From Christensenellaceae bacterium (GTDB lineage: Bacteria; Bacillota; Clostridia; Christensenellales; Aristaeellaceae): a stretch of 64,000 nt of DNA. The notes beneath the pieces are model-generated. The model was not told where the DNA came from, searched no databases, and was given only the letters and a program-made list of their open reading frames with translations. Shown here in pieces: positions 43,325-53,270 of this stretch. The stretch's first letter is position 1. Each line of letters begins with the position of its first letter. A program made the position numbers and the translations under genes. Where the stretch lies: contig JAHHSO010000004.1 of the NCBI GenBank assembly GCA_020025205.1, forward strand, positions 1 through 64,000. The letters are read 5' to 3'.

Positions 43325-43328
43325 AATT

Positions 43329-44990
43329 TTACTTGGCAATGAGGGTCATCAGGTCAGCAATTACCTTTGGATGTGTCACCAAACTCACAGAAAGCTTAGC
43401 ACTTTGCGCCACGACTTCCTTCTTCACACGGTCGAGTTCCTCTTCATTCAGGTTGAGCAGGTCAATAGCCTGTCCGCCTGCAAAAGCAACTTCGTCATAC
43501 TCGCTCTGCTTGACTTCCACTTCTGCATTCAAATGCGCCATATCCGCTATGCTTGCAGACGGATTGGCCTGAATGACAAAGCCTTCTTCGCCCACAGCGG
43601 TCTTGCCGGAGATGTCCAGCGCAATCACATCCATGCCTACGCTGTCCTTGCGCAGGCTCAGCGCCGCCCTGCCGTCAAACTGTTCCACTTCGCGTTCCTT
43701 TTCGTCCGGCTCAAGCACTGCATAGTTGAGCGCTGTATTGACCCCAAAGCCCACGGACGTCTGATCTTTCTTATTCAAGAGATCCAGCGTACCAATCAGG
43801 AAGCTCTCTTTGACGCCGTCCACGTCTTCGCCATTCTGGATGGTCATATCGCCCACCAGATAACGGTCGTCTCTGCCCTGGAACTCACCATGTGCAGTGC
43901 GGCGCGTCTGGAAATTATCGTCCGTCTTGACGGAAGAACTGTATGTGCCGGAATACGGCAGGCTCTCCGTGTACTGCGGCAGCACCGCATCAATGCCGAC
44001 CGTCTGGCCATAATCATCATAGCTGACAATCAGGCTCAGCGTATTATCCGTGCTCTCGTCCAGAATCTTCTCGGTGCTCTTAAACAGCTTCTTAAAGAAG
44101 TATGACACGTCATCATAGGTACAAAGCGCACCATCGTCCTCAATGGAACCCGAGGGCTGCACAAAGTCGAGCGCGGGATCAATCGTCTCCTCAGTCAAAA
44201 GCTGATCGACCACTTGGCGCACCTGATAGCGGGTCACGCCCAGTGCAGCCAGGCTGTCCGCCAGCGCCTGCTGGAATTCGCCCTGCTGATCGCTGAAAGT
44301 CGCAGCAATGTACCAGGCCAGCTCATTGAAGCTCCACGCGGCAATCTTGCCCACCATTCTCTGAGCCACTGCATCGCGCGTCTCTGTTGCCTCCAGATAG
44401 GTGTCATCAAAAGTATACAGATCGCCCGTTTCCATCTGCGTGCTGGACGTCCAGCCCAGCAGGTGGCTCAAAAGCACAACACCCACATCCAGCGATGTCA
44501 AACGCAGGCGCTCAAAGGCCGGCAGCTCTTCAAACGGAACCTCCGTTTCGCCATCTTCCAGCGCTTCAAAGTTCAAACCTTCCATCGTCATTGTGCCTGC
44601 CGGCAGTGCCAGAACCAGCTTTCCCGTCAGGTTGCTCATGATCTGGGCAGATCCATCCGCATACAGAAGCGCATCCGCCTTAAACAGCGGCACATTGTCC
44701 GTCACTACTTCCGCGCGAACGCGCGCAGTCCCAAAGTCATCGTAGAAAGACATCTTCAGTTCCGTTTTATTTACCAGAGATGCCAGTGCCGCCGCGCGAT
44801 CCGACTGCACATTCTCATCCATTTTAAGATCGAATTTCGCGGTCATCTCAATCTGATTACCGTTCGCGTAGCTCTCCGTCACGACAGTCTTTGTCATGTC
44901 GCCAGCGGCATAATTGCCTTCTGCCAGCATTGCTGCCGGCGTGAATGCTATTGCGGCGCTCAGCGCCAGAGAAAGAATTCGTTTTTTCAT
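43329..44990 (-). CDS. Large secreted protein, unrecognised
   Basis: A 553-residue exported protein with a signal peptide (ILSLALSAAIAFTPAAMLA, cleavage near residue 23). The mature part is acidic, has no further helix, no Cys-rich motif and no repeat that I can see, and reads as extended beta-rich sequence. Its ATG has AGGAGG upstream; a much longer frame upstream overlaps the neighbouring gene and is rejected. It is downstream of a second secreted gene in the same operon. Function unknown. Confidence 0.75.
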   Translation of the reverse strand: MKKRILSLALSAAIAFTPAAMLAEGNYAAGDMTKTVVTESYANGNQIEMTAKFDLKMDENVQSDRAAALASLVNKTELKMSFYDDFGTARVRAEVVTDNVPLFKADALLYADGSAQIMSNLTGKLVLALPAGTMTMEGLNFEALEDGETEVPFEELPAFERLRLTSLDVGVVLLSHLLGWTSSTQMETGDLYTFDDTYLEATETRDAVAQRMVGKIAAWSFNELAWYIAATFSDQQGEFQQALADSLAALGVTRYQVRQVVDQLLTEETIDPALDFVQPSGSIEDDGALCTYDDVSYFFKKLFKSTEKILDESTDNTLSLIVSYDDYGQTVGIDAVLPQYTESLPYSGTYSSSVKTDDNFQTRRTAHGEFQGRDDRYLVGDMTIQNGEDVDGVKESFLIGTLDLLNKKDQTSVGFGVNTALNYAVLEPDEKEREVEQFDGRAALSLRKDSVGMDVIALDISGKTAVGEEGFVIQANPSASIADMAHLNAEVEVKQSEYDEVAFAGGQAIDLLNLNEEELDRVKKEVVAQSAKLSVSLVTHPKVIADLMTLIAK

Positions 44991-45015
44991 GAAGTTCCTC
45001 CTTGTTGTCTGCGAT

Positions 45016-46179
45016 TTACAGCCCAATTTTTTCCTTGATTTCGGGAGACATCTGCCTATACAGCCGTCCGCTGAGGTCTTCAACGGCCTGTTCAAAAGCC
45101 TTGTGAATATCCGTTCCTTCCGTTTCAGCCGCAGCGGGCAGAATTTGACCGCCTTCGCGGAAAGCAAGCTTCATGGTACCGCCAAGAAAATTCTGTCCAT
45201 CCATGACAGCCTGCAGCTCTGACTCGTCTGAAAAGCTCCTCAATCCATCTTCTCCGCTCTTCAGGTGGATAACATTTCTGTTTTCAATCCGAACATCGTC
45301 CAGATGCTGACCATCGCGTACAGGATTTTTGTCCTGATGGCTCAAGGTTGCGCTCAGCGTGATTTTTTCCGAAAGGCCGTCATGATCTGCCATCCAGTTG
45401 TTCTTCATATGTACGCTCAGTCTGCTGGACAGATCATAGCCGTCCAGTTTTCCCGCAGCCTTGAGGGTGGTCGTCACGCGAACTTCGCCCTTTTTGTCCT
45501 TCTGCTCAACTTCCTTTTCACGCAAAGCGCTGTACAGAAGTTCAATGCAGTTGTCCTCGTCCCGCTGAATCGTGACTTCAAATGTGTCCTTCGGGGCACG
45601 CCCGGCAGGCTGGCGCAAGAAACCTTTCACCATCCACCGCTCTTCCCCGATCATCACATCTCCCGAAATCTCGATCTTCGTCAGCCGTGTTCCATCGTCG
45701 GACATCGTGCGCTGAATGTCAAACGGCCCCGACACACCTTCCAGACTTTCAATCCACTCCGCCACATCCTCAAGCGGCACGCGCTCCAAAATGTAAAACG
45801 GTTCCTGCTGCCTGTCCGGTACAAGACCGCTCACATCAAACTGCTGACCCTGAAAGCAAAGAGATGTCGTGCTGCCTGTCTGCGCAAGTGCTGCCGAAAA
45901 AAGTTCCTCGCCGTCCCTCCTGATGCTCAGCGTTTCAGTCTGTGGGTTCCTGTCATAATGGAACGTCGTGCCTGAAAGCATCGCATTCAAAACAGACAGA
46001 TCACGCGCATAAAACGCATCCTGCACCGTGAACGACGCATCCAGTGCCAGATCATCCTTTTCCGCCAAACGCATCATGCCGGGCGAAAAGCAGTCATTAG
46101 ACGGCAGGGTCTGTGCTGCCGCCGAAACACACAGGAGCATCAGCACTGTAAAAAACAGCGCCAAATATCGTTTTTTCAT
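45016..46179 (-). CDS. Secreted protein, operon partner of the previous gene
   Basis: A 387-residue exported protein with a signal peptide ending in VSAAAQ near residue 22. It shares general layout and some phrases with the downstream protein (for example SRLSVHMKNNW and repeated DGTR/DGQ strands), so a loose paralogy is possible but not certain. No domain is recognised. The start has AAAGAGG upstream. The genes are 25 bases apart. Confidence 0.75.
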   Translation of the reverse strand: MKKRYLALFFTVLMLLCVSAAAQTLPSNDCFSPGMMRLAEKDDLALDASFTVQDAFYARDLSVLNAMLSGTTFHYDRNPQTETLSIRRDGEELFSAALAQTGSTTSLCFQGQQFDVSGLVPDRQQEPFYILERVPLEDVAEWIESLEGVSGPFDIQRTMSDDGTRLTKIEISGDVMIGEERWMVKGFLRQPAGRAPKDTFEVTIQRDEDNCIELLYSALREKEVEQKDKKGEVRVTTTLKAAGKLDGYDLSSRLSVHMKNNWMADHDGLSEKITLSATLSHQDKNPVRDGQHLDDVRIENRNVIHLKSGEDGLRSFSDESELQAVMDGQNFLGGTMKLAFREGGQILPAAAETEGTDIHKAFEQAVEDLSGRLYRQMSPEIKEKIGL

Positions 46180-46257
46180 CGGATTTTGTCCTCTTTCGCC
46201 GTTCTTCCATTAACTGACGAATGAAACTGTCCTTTTCTTCCCGAATATTCAAAAAAA

Positions 46258-46800
46258 TTATTCATCGGGCTGGCACGGTTCATCTGACCAGGATGCAACT
46301 TCGCTCAAAGCATTTGCATCAACGGTCATTTTCCCCGCAGCAACATCCACATTCAGAACAACTCGCTTGAGTGCCGGGAACATCATTTCTCCGCGAGGCG
46401 TGTCAAGCACGTATACGTCACAGATTTTGTTGGGCTTGAGCACATCCACAAGCTTCCCAACCCCATTTCCCGCGCTGTCCTGAACGTTCAAACCAATCAT
46501 CTCACAGACGAAATTCTCATCTTCTCCAAGGTGAATGGCATGTTCCCTGTCCACATAAACGGACGTTCCCCGAAGCGCTTCAGCCTGTTCGCGGTCTGCA
46601 ACGCCTTCCAGCTGCAAATAGGCAAAGCCGGCATTAGCGCGGCCTTTCAGCACCTTCACAGGCCTGTGTTCCTCGCCGAGATAAATCATTTCCAGCTTCG
46701 CATAACGGTTCATATCCTCGCTCATGGCACGCAGTTTCACTTCGCCGCGCACGCCCTGCGGCCGGACAATTTCACCGATTTCAATAAATTCTGCCTGCAT
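46258..46800 (-). CDS. rimM: Ribosome maturation factor RimM
   Basis: A 180-residue 16S rRNA processing factor with an N-terminal RimM domain (IGEIVRPQGVRGEVKL) and a C-terminal PRC barrel (EMIGLNVQDSAGNGVGKL, LDTPRGEMMFPAL). AGGAGGA precedes the ATG. In most bacteria trmD and rplS follow rimM; here the next gene is an unrelated secreted protein. Confidence 0.95.
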   Translation of the reverse strand: MQAEFIEIGEIVRPQGVRGEVKLRAMSEDMNRYAKLEMIYLGEEHRPVKVLKGRANAGFAYLQLEGVADREQAEALRGTSVYVDREHAIHLGEDENFVCEMIGLNVQDSAGNGVGKLVDVLKPNKICDVYVLDTPRGEMMFPALKRVVLNVDVAAGKMTVDANALSEVASWSDEPCQPDE

Positions 46801-46879
46801 GCGTATCCTCCTGGCGCAAATGTGACAAATGCCGCGCATTGCTGCGCGGCATCATGAATATCTTTGAAAGCTGCTCCGC

Positions 46880-47107
46880 TCAGAGAATCTCGACAAAGAC
46901 GGGTTTCTCGTTGCGTGCAGTCGCCGCTTTGACCACAGAACGGATGGCCTTAGCGATGCGGCCCTGTTTGCCGATCACCTTGCCCATATCTTCCGGGCCT
47001 ACTCTCAGTTCGATGATGACAGATTCCGAACCGTCAACCGTCTTAACCTGCACCAGCTCGGGATGATCCACGAGCGTCGAAGCGATGTAGCGAACCAGAT
47101 CTTCCAT
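46880..47107 (-). CDS. khpA: KH-domain RNA-binding protein KhpA
   Basis: A 75-residue protein made of one KH domain, with the GKQG loop in MGKVIGKQGRIAKAIR. It usually works with KhpB in RNA binding and cell-size control. It lies between rpsP and rimM, its normal place. Confidence 0.94.
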   Translation of the reverse strand: MEDLVRYIASTLVDHPELVQVKTVDGSESVIIELRVGPEDMGKVIGKQGRIAKAIRSVVKAATARNEKPVFVEIL

Positions 47108-47143
47108 ATTCAGGCCCTACCTTTCCGGGCTGCGCCCTCAAAA

Positions 47144-47386
47144 TCAGGCGATGGCGCCGGTCTTCTTGAGCAGGCTGCGGACGGTCTCCGTCGGCTGAGC
47201 GCCCTTCTTGATCCACTCCTGAGCCTTCTCGTTGTCGATCTTCAGCTCAACCGGCTCAGAAACCGGGTTGTAGTAGCCAATCTCGTCAATGAAGCGGCCA
47301 TCGCGGGACGCACGCTCGTCAGCAACAATCACACGGTAGAAGGGCTTCTTCTTCATGCCCATTCTCTTCAAACGAATCTTCACCAT
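47144..47386 (-). CDS. rpsP: 30S ribosomal protein S16
   Basis: An 80-residue S16 beginning MVKIRLKRMGMKKKPFYRVI, with SRDGRFIDEIGYYNP. GGAGGA precedes the ATG. Confidence 0.98.
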   Translation of the reverse strand: MVKIRLKRMGMKKKPFYRVIVADERASRDGRFIDEIGYYNPVSEPVELKIDNEKAQEWIKKGAQPTETVRSLLKKTGAIA

Positions 47387-47458
47387 AGTGGGTTCCTCCT
47401 TGAAACTTACAAAAGTTTTATATGACCTCAATCTGTTTAGATTGTCGGCTGCAACAAA

Positions 47459-48787
47459 TTATCTGGGGAAACGGAATCGGCCGCGCTTTCCGCGGGACTG
47501 ATTCATGACCATCTTCATCTGCTTTTTCATTTCTTCAAACTGGCGGATGAGCTGGTTGACCTGCTGCACGCTCGTTCCGCTGCCCGCTGCAATGCGGCGG
47601 CGGCGGCTGGCGTTGAGAATGTCAGGATAACGGCGTTCACGCGGTGTCATGGAACGGATGATCGCCTCGGGCACCTTCATGGCATCGTCAGGAATGTCGA
47701 TATCTCCAATGCCGCTCATGCCGGGCAGCATCTTGACAATTCCTGAAAGCGGGCCCATTTTCTTGATCTGCTGCATCTGGGTGAGGAAGTCATCCAGTGT
47801 CAGGTCAGCTTTTTTCAGGCGGCGAGCCATGTCAGTCGCCTGTTCAGGATCAATTTCGATGTTCTCCTGCGCCTTTTCGATGAGCGTCATCACGTCGCCC
47901 ATGCCCAGGATACGGGAAGCCATGCGTTCCGGGTGGAACAGTTCCAGATCACCGAGCTTTTCACCCATGCCGGCGAACTTGATGGGCTTTCCGGTCACAG
48001 CGCGCACGGACAGTGCCGCGCCGCCGCGGGTGTCGCCGTCCAGCTTGGTGAGGATGACTCCTGTAATTTCAAGCTTATCGTTGAAAGCGCTGGCAACGTT
48101 GACAGCATCCTGTCCGGTCATCGCATCAATTGTCAGAAGAATTTCCGACGGATGGACAGCCTGACAGATTTTCAGGAGCTCGTCCATCAGCGCTTCATCG
48201 ATGTGCAGGCGGCCAGCGGTATCCAGAATCACCACATCAAACTGATGTGCCCTGGCATATTCAACTGCTTCCTGTGCCGTCTTAACCGGATCCTGTGTAC
48301 CGCGTTCAAAGACCGGCACGCCGACCTGAGAGCCGACAACCTGCAGCTGCTTAATGGCAGCCGGGCGATAAATATCACAGCCGACCAAAAGCGGATGCTT
48401 GCCGTCCTTCTTGAGGAAGTTGGCCAGCTTGGCGCTCATGGTCGTCTTGCCTGCACCCTGAAGGCCGCAGAGCATGAACACCGTTACCGGGGAGGAGCTG
48501 TACTGGAGCCTGGCGTTGCTTCCGCCCATCAGCTCTGTGAGTTCCTCGTTGACCACTTTGATGATCTGCTGCTGGGTATTGAGGCTTTCCAGCGTCTCCT
48601 GCCCCACGCAGCGCTCAGTTGCGCGTTTTACAAAATCCTTGACAACCTTATAGTTGACATCGGCTTCGAGCAGCGCCATGCGCACTTCGCGCATCACCAG
48701 CTTGACATCTTCCTCGGTCAATTTGCCCTTACCGCGCATCTTGCCGAAAGCCTGCTGGAGTCTTTGCGTCAATCCTTCAAAGGCCAT
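47459..48787 (-). CDS. ffh: Signal recognition particle protein Ffh
   Basis: A 442-residue SRP GTPase. The G1 loop is GLQGAGKTTMSAKLA, G3 is DTAGR, G4 is TKLDGDTRGG, and a methionine-rich M-domain follows (MLPGMSGIGD to the C-terminus). The ATG lies 1 base after the ylxM stop (TAAGATG), with GGAGGAG upstream. The 4.5S RNA is not in this window. Confidence 0.97.
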   Translation of the reverse strand: MAFEGLTQRLQQAFGKMRGKGKLTEEDVKLVMREVRMALLEADVNYKVVKDFVKRATERCVGQETLESLNTQQQIIKVVNEELTELMGGSNARLQYSSSPVTVFMLCGLQGAGKTTMSAKLANFLKKDGKHPLLVGCDIYRPAAIKQLQVVGSQVGVPVFERGTQDPVKTAQEAVEYARAHQFDVVILDTAGRLHIDEALMDELLKICQAVHPSEILLTIDAMTGQDAVNVASAFNDKLEITGVILTKLDGDTRGGAALSVRAVTGKPIKFAGMGEKLGDLELFHPERMASRILGMGDVMTLIEKAQENIEIDPEQATDMARRLKKADLTLDDFLTQMQQIKKMGPLSGIVKMLPGMSGIGDIDIPDDAMKVPEAIIRSMTPRERRYPDILNASRRRRIAAGSGTSVQQVNQLIRQFEEMKKQMKMVMNQSRGKRGRFRFPR

Positions 48788-48788
48788 C

Positions 48789-49127
48789 TTACTCCTCCTC
48801 TTCCACAAGCAGCCGCGACAAAATCTTCTGTGCGCGCTGCGCCTCTTCCCCCGGTGCTCCCCGAAGGATTTCAAGGCTCTCTTCAAGCCCCTGTGTCAGC
48901 CTGCGGTAGCGAGCCAGCAGCCCAAGCCGCGCTTCATAATCAGCAAGCTGACGTTCAGCGCGATGCACCGTATCATAGACACCCTGGCGGGAAATGCCCT
49001 CTCGCACCGCAATTTCAGAAAGAGAAAAATCCTCATCGCAGTACAGGGAAAGAATGTTCCTCTGGCGCTCGGTCAAAAGCGGGCCGTAAAAGTCAAACAG
49101 CCAGCCAGTTTCAACGCGATCCTCCAC
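48789..49127 (-). CDS. ylxM: YlxM-type SRP-associated helix-turn-helix protein
   Basis: A 112-residue protein with a sigma-70 region 4-like HTH (LLTERQRNILSLYCDEDFSL and ISRQGVYDTVHRAE). It is coupled to ffh, as is usual for ylxM, and may tune SRP activity. The start is GTG with GGGAGG upstream. Confidence 0.93.
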   Translation of the reverse strand: MEDRVETGWLFDFYGPLLTERQRNILSLYCDEDFSLSEIAVREGISRQGVYDTVHRAERQLADYEARLGLLARYRRLTQGLEESLEILRGAPGEEAQRAQKILSRLLVEEEE

Positions 49128-49170
49128 AAGGCACCTCCCACGTCAAGCAGAAAACCTTGACAGCCTGATT

Positions 49171-49199
49171 ATTGTATCACACACGCGCTTTGGCGTCAA
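49171..49199 (-). promoter_or_regulatory. Promoter of ylxM-ffh-rpsP-khpA-rimM
   Basis: Minus strand TTGACG and TACAAT with a 17-base spacer. Confidence 0.8.
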
Positions 49200-49296
49200 G
49201 CCTTTTTGCTTGACAAAAAATTTCTTTATCCATCTATTCATATAGATCATCAAAAAAGAAGAAAATTTCCATTCAATCCGCATACAAAGTCATATA

Positions 49297-49330
49297 TAAA
49301 AAAAACGGAACCGCCCTTTCAGGCGGCTCC
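49297..49330 (-). terminator. Terminator of purL
   Basis: GGAACCGCC and GGCGGCTCC pair (one G-T pair), followed by TTTTTTTT on the minus strand, directly past the stop. Confidence 0.9.
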
Positions 49331-49337
49331 AAAAAGC

Positions 49338-52300
49338 TTACAGGAAATACTTGACGCCGGATTCAAAGATCTTCTGATCCTTTTCTCCCGGAATGTTCTT
49401 GGCAACCTGTGCGCCAATGCGCTCGCTGTGACCCATTTTGCCCAATACGCGGCCATCGGGCGAGCAGATCCCCTCAACCGCCCACATGGAGCCATTGGGG
49501 TTATACGGCATCGCAGAGACCGGGCGTCCATTTTCGTCCGCATACTGCGTGACAATCTGGCCGTTCTCCATGAGCTGTCTGAGCTGTTCTTCACGGCAGA
49601 CAAAACGACCCTCGCCGTGAGAAATGGCCACCTGATGGAGATCGCCCACCTGAACACCCGCCATCCACGGAGACTTGACAGAGGAAATCACCGTGCGCAC
49701 ATGCGTTGCGGCATGGCGTCCAATGGTGTTGTATGTCAGCGTAGGATCGGTTTCCGTCAGCGTGCGGATCTCGCCATAGGGCACAAGTCCCAGCTTAATC
49801 AGCGCCTGGAAGCCGTTGCAGATACCCAGCATCAAGCCATCGCGCTGATTCAAAAGATTCATAATTGCTTCCATGATGCGCGGATTGCGCAGCGCGGTTG
49901 CAATGAACTTGCCAGAGCCATCCGGCTCATCGCCTGCGGAGAAGCCGCCCGGCAGCATGACAATCTGTGCTTTCTCAATACCGCGCACGATAGCCTCAAC
50001 GGATTCTTCAATGCCGCGGGCTGTCAGGTTGCGGAACACAAACACATCGGTTTCTGCACCGGCACGGTTAAACGCACGGGCGCTGTCCAGCTCGCAGTTG
50101 GTGCCCGGGAAAGATGGGATGAACACGCGCGGACGGGCGACATGAATCGCCGGATGAATGTCCAGTCGAGTCGTGTACGGCTCGAACGGTACATCCGTTT
50201 CCTTCTCGCCCGCATCCGTCGGGAAAATAGATTCCAGCGGATTCTTCCATGCTGCGCTCGCTTCTTCCAGCGCAAGCTCCATGCCGCAGGCAGACAGCAT
50301 TGCATCATCCGTCGTCACGCCAATTTCGCGCAAACCGGCAGGAATCGGGGCGCCTTCTTTCAGTTCTGCAATGATGCAGCCATACTGCGGCAGGAACAGA
50401 TCGTTCTCTTCCACGCCGGTCAGCTTCACGCCCACACGGTTGCCCAGTGCCATCATGGTAACAGCTGCCGCCACGCCGCCGCGGCCAACCGTGTGCGTTG
50501 CCAGGATGTCGCCGCGCAGAATCGCCTGATGCAGGGATTCATAGAGCATCAGCGCCTTATTGTACTCCGGAACGAGCTGCTCGTCCACCGGCAGTGTCAA
50601 AAGCACCAGCTTGTGGCCTGCGCCCTTCAAATCGGTGGACACCACGTCGGACGCCTCCACCGCGTTGACCGCAAAGGACACCAGCGTCGGCGGAACATGA
50701 ATGTCCTCAAACGTGCCGCTCATGGAGTCCTTGCCGCCGATGGACGCCGTGCCGAAGCCCAGCTGTGCAGACAAGCCGCCCAGAAGCGCCGCCGTCGGCT
50801 TGCCCCAGCTCTTTTCGTTCTGGTTCAGGCGCTCAAAGTACTCCTGGAAAGTCAGGCGTGCGCGGGACACATCGCCGCCGGCCGCGCAGATCTTCGCCAG
50901 AGATTCAGTAACCGCGTAAACAGCGCCGTGGAACGGGCTCCACGTGCTCAGCTCCGGATCATAGCCGTGGCTCATCAGGGTTGCGGTGGTCGTCTCGCCG
51001 TCCACCGGGATCAGCGCCGCCATGGCCTCGTTCGGGCTTTCGCGGGTCTCGCCGCCATACGGAGCCAGAATCGTGCTGGCGCCGATGGTCGCATCAAAGC
51101 GCTCGACAAGCCCTTTCTGAGAGCAGATATTCAAATCAGACAACATCGAAAGCCAGGCTTCGCGGGTTGTCTTGCCGCGCGCAAAATCCGGCTGTGCCGT
51201 CAAATATGGTTCGGTTTCGTCAGGAGCCGTGATGACCGCCTTGGCGTGCTGGGTGACACCGTTGGTGTCCAGGAATGCGCGGGACAGATCGACAATCTTC
51301 CTGCCGCGCCAGTTCATCACAAGGCGCGCTTCTTCGGTAACCGTTGCCACCTGCGTCGCCTCGAGGTTCTCTTCATACGCCATCTGTTTGAAGGCTTCCA
51401 GATTCTCCGGCTCAATGACGCAGGCCATGCGCTCCTGAGACTCGGAAATAGCCAGTTCAGTACCGTCCAGACCCTCGTACTTCTTGGGCACGGCATCCAG
51501 ATCAATCACAAGGCCAGGAGCCAGCTCGCCCACGGCAACGCAGACGCCGCCCGCGCCAAAGTCGTTGCAGCGCTTGATCTTCTGTGCAAAATCCGCGCGG
51601 CGGAACAGGCGCTGAATGCAGCGCTCCGTCGGCGCGTTGCCCTTCTGAACTTCCGCGCCGCAGGTTGAAAGGGACTCGACGTTGTGCGCCTTGGAGGAAC
51701 CAGTGGCGCCGCCGCAGCCGTCACGGCCGGTGCGGCCGCCCAGAAGCATGACAATATCGCCCGGCTTCGGTTCAGAACGCCTGACATGATCGCGCGGAGT
51801 CGCCGCGATAACAGCGCCCAATTCCATGTGCTTGGCCACGAAGCCCGGGTGATAATATTCCTGAACCTTGCCTGCCGCCAGACCAATCTGGTTGCCGTAG
51901 CTGGAATAGCCCTGTGCCGCGGTCGTGGTGATACGCCTCTGCGGCAGCTTGCCGGAGCGCGTGCGGCTGTAAGGCGTGCGGGGATCGCCGGAACCGGTGA
52001 TGCGCATGGCCTGATAGACATAGCTTCTGCCGGAGAGCGGGTCGCGAATTGCGCCGCCCAAGCAGGTGGCTGCGCCGCCGAAACCTTCAATTTCCGTCGG
52101 GTGGTTATGCGTTTCGTTCTTAAACATGATGAGCCACGGCTCATCCTTGCCGTTCACATGCGCGGTCACAACGATGGAGCAGGCATTGATCTCGTCGGAC
52201 GCATCCAGATCGTCCAGCTTGCCCATCTTCTTGAGCGCCTTTGCGCCAAGCGTGGCCATATCCATGAGCGAGATATCTTTTTTGCGCTCGCCATAAACAT

Positions 52301-53084
52301 CCTTGCGCGTATCTACATACAGCTCATAGGCCGCGCGCACAGGCTCCGCATATCGGCCCGTTTCAAATTCCACATCGTTAAGCGCAGTGAGGAACGTGGT
52401 ATGACGGCAGTGATCGGACCAGTAGGTATCAATGGCGCGCAGCTCGGTCACGCTGGGATCACGCTTTTCCGTATCCCGGAAATAATCGCGGCAGAAGCAC
52501 AGATCTTCCGCGCTCATCGCCATGCCCATCTCGCTGACCATCGCGCAGAGCGCCTGATCATCCATGCTGGTGAAGCCTTCAATAATCGCAACATCCTCCG
52601 GCACATTGGCGCGCATGGCAAGCGTTTCCGGCTTTTCCAAAGACGCGCGGCGCGATTCAACCGGGTTAATGAGATGATGAGCCACCATTTCCATGATGTC
52701 AGCGCTGATTTGGCTGCCTTCCAGCGCATACACCTTTGCACAGGCAACATTCGGACGAACGCCGTCAGGACTGAGCAGCTGCAAGCACTGACTTGCGCTG
52801 TCAGCGCGCTGGTCATACTGGCCGGGCAAATACTCCACTGCCAGAATCTGTGCATTCATTTCAGGAAGCGTCTCGTCATAGAGCGCATCCACGTTCGGCT
52901 CAGAAAAGATGATCGCCTTTGCTCGCTCAAAAGCCTCGTCTGAGAGGCCTTCTACATCATAGCGTTGAAAAATGCGCACGCGTTCAATGGATTCAGTTCC
53001 CAGCGCTTCGCACAGTTCACGGCGAAGCTGCCGGGCGTTCACGTCATAGCCGGGACGCTTTTCTGCATAAACTCTTCTTACCAT
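49338..53084 (-). CDS. purL: Phosphoribosylformylglycinamidine synthase, single chain
   Basis: A 1248-residue fused FGAR amidotransferase of purine synthesis. The synthetase part includes KNETHNHPTEIEGFGGAATC (about residue 335) and GGRTGRDGCGGATG. The C-terminal glutaminase has PSFPGTNCE and the catalytic Cys in LGICNGFQALIKLG. The ATG at 53084 follows AGGAGGAG; the product then begins VRRVYAEKRPGYD, as in clostridial homologues. No other pur gene is adjacent. A PurBox-like site overlaps its promoter. Confidence 0.96.
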   Translation of the reverse strand: MVRRVYAEKRPGYDVNARQLRRELCEALGTESIERVRIFQRYDVEGLSDEAFERAKAIIFSEPNVDALYDETLPEMNAQILAVEYLPGQYDQRADSASQCLQLLSPDGVRPNVACAKVYALEGSQISADIMEMVAHHLINPVESRRASLEKPETLAMRANVPEDVAIIEGFTSMDDQALCAMVSEMGMAMSAEDLCFCRDYFRDTEKRDPSVTELRAIDTYWSDHCRHTTFLTALNDVEFETGRYAEPVRAAYELYVDTRKDVYGERKKDISLMDMATLGAKALKKMGKLDDLDASDEINACSIVVTAHVNGKDEPWLIMFKNETHNHPTEIEGFGGAATCLGGAIRDPLSGRSYVYQAMRITGSGDPRTPYSRTRSGKLPQRRITTTAAQGYSSYGNQIGLAAGKVQEYYHPGFVAKHMELGAVIAATPRDHVRRSEPKPGDIVMLLGGRTGRDGCGGATGSSKAHNVESLSTCGAEVQKGNAPTERCIQRLFRRADFAQKIKRCNDFGAGGVCVAVGELAPGLVIDLDAVPKKYEGLDGTELAISESQERMACVIEPENLEAFKQMAYEENLEATQVATVTEEARLVMNWRGRKIVDLSRAFLDTNGVTQHAKAVITAPDETEPYLTAQPDFARGKTTREAWLSMLSDLNICSQKGLVERFDATIGASTILAPYGGETRESPNEAMAALIPVDGETTTATLMSHGYDPELSTWSPFHGAVYAVTESLAKICAAGGDVSRARLTFQEYFERLNQNEKSWGKPTAALLGGLSAQLGFGTASIGGKDSMSGTFEDIHVPPTLVSFAVNAVEASDVVSTDLKGAGHKLVLLTLPVDEQLVPEYNKALMLYESLHQAILRGDILATHTVGRGGVAAAVTMMALGNRVGVKLTGVEENDLFLPQYGCIIAELKEGAPIPAGLREIGVTTDDAMLSACGMELALEEASAAWKNPLESIFPTDAGEKETDVPFEPYTTRLDIHPAIHVARPRVFIPSFPGTNCELDSARAFNRAGAETDVFVFRNLTARGIEESVEAIVRGIEKAQIVMLPGGFSAGDEPDGSGKFIATALRNPRIMEAIMNLLNQRDGLMLGICNGFQALIKLGLVPYGEIRTLTETDPTLTYNTIGRHAATHVRTVISSVKSPWMAGVQVGDLHQVAISHGEGRFVCREEQLRQLMENGQIVTQYADENGRPVSAMPYNPNGSMWAVEGICSPDGRVLGKMGHSERIGAQVAKNIPGEKDQKIFESGVKYFL

Positions 53085-53176
53085 GATACTCCTCCTGATG
53101 TCCGCGCCGTTCATCCTGCTGCCCCGTCCCGAGCCAATCGGATGCACGCCGTCCAAAAATTCAAAACAACAATCAA

Positions 53177-53205
53177 ATTATAGCATCAAATGTTCGTTTT
53201 TACAA
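53177..53205 (-). promoter_or_regulatory. Promoter of purL
   Basis: Minus strand TTGTAA and TATAAT with a 17-base spacer that contains a PurBox-like AAAACGAACATTT. Confidence 0.8.
53188..53201 (-). promoter_or_regulatory. PurBox-like site in the purL promoter
   Basis: The minus strand reads AAAAACGAACATTT, close to the PurR consensus (central CGAAC with A/T flanks). It lies between the -35 and -10 elements, where bound PurR would block transcription. Confidence 0.6.
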
Positions 53206-53270
53206 TCTTAATCGACTTTATTTTTTCTTGAAAAAGAAAAAATATTCCAAATTCAAGCACGATACACCTT

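Noticed and set aside
49206..51668. 820-codon plus-strand frame opposite purL
   Set aside because: It is antisense to purL, with no family features and no ribosome site.
53221..53245. T-rich and A-rich inverted repeat between purL and the TraX-family gene
   Set aside because: The two genes diverge, so no transcript needs ending here; it is probably just AT-rich promoter DNA.
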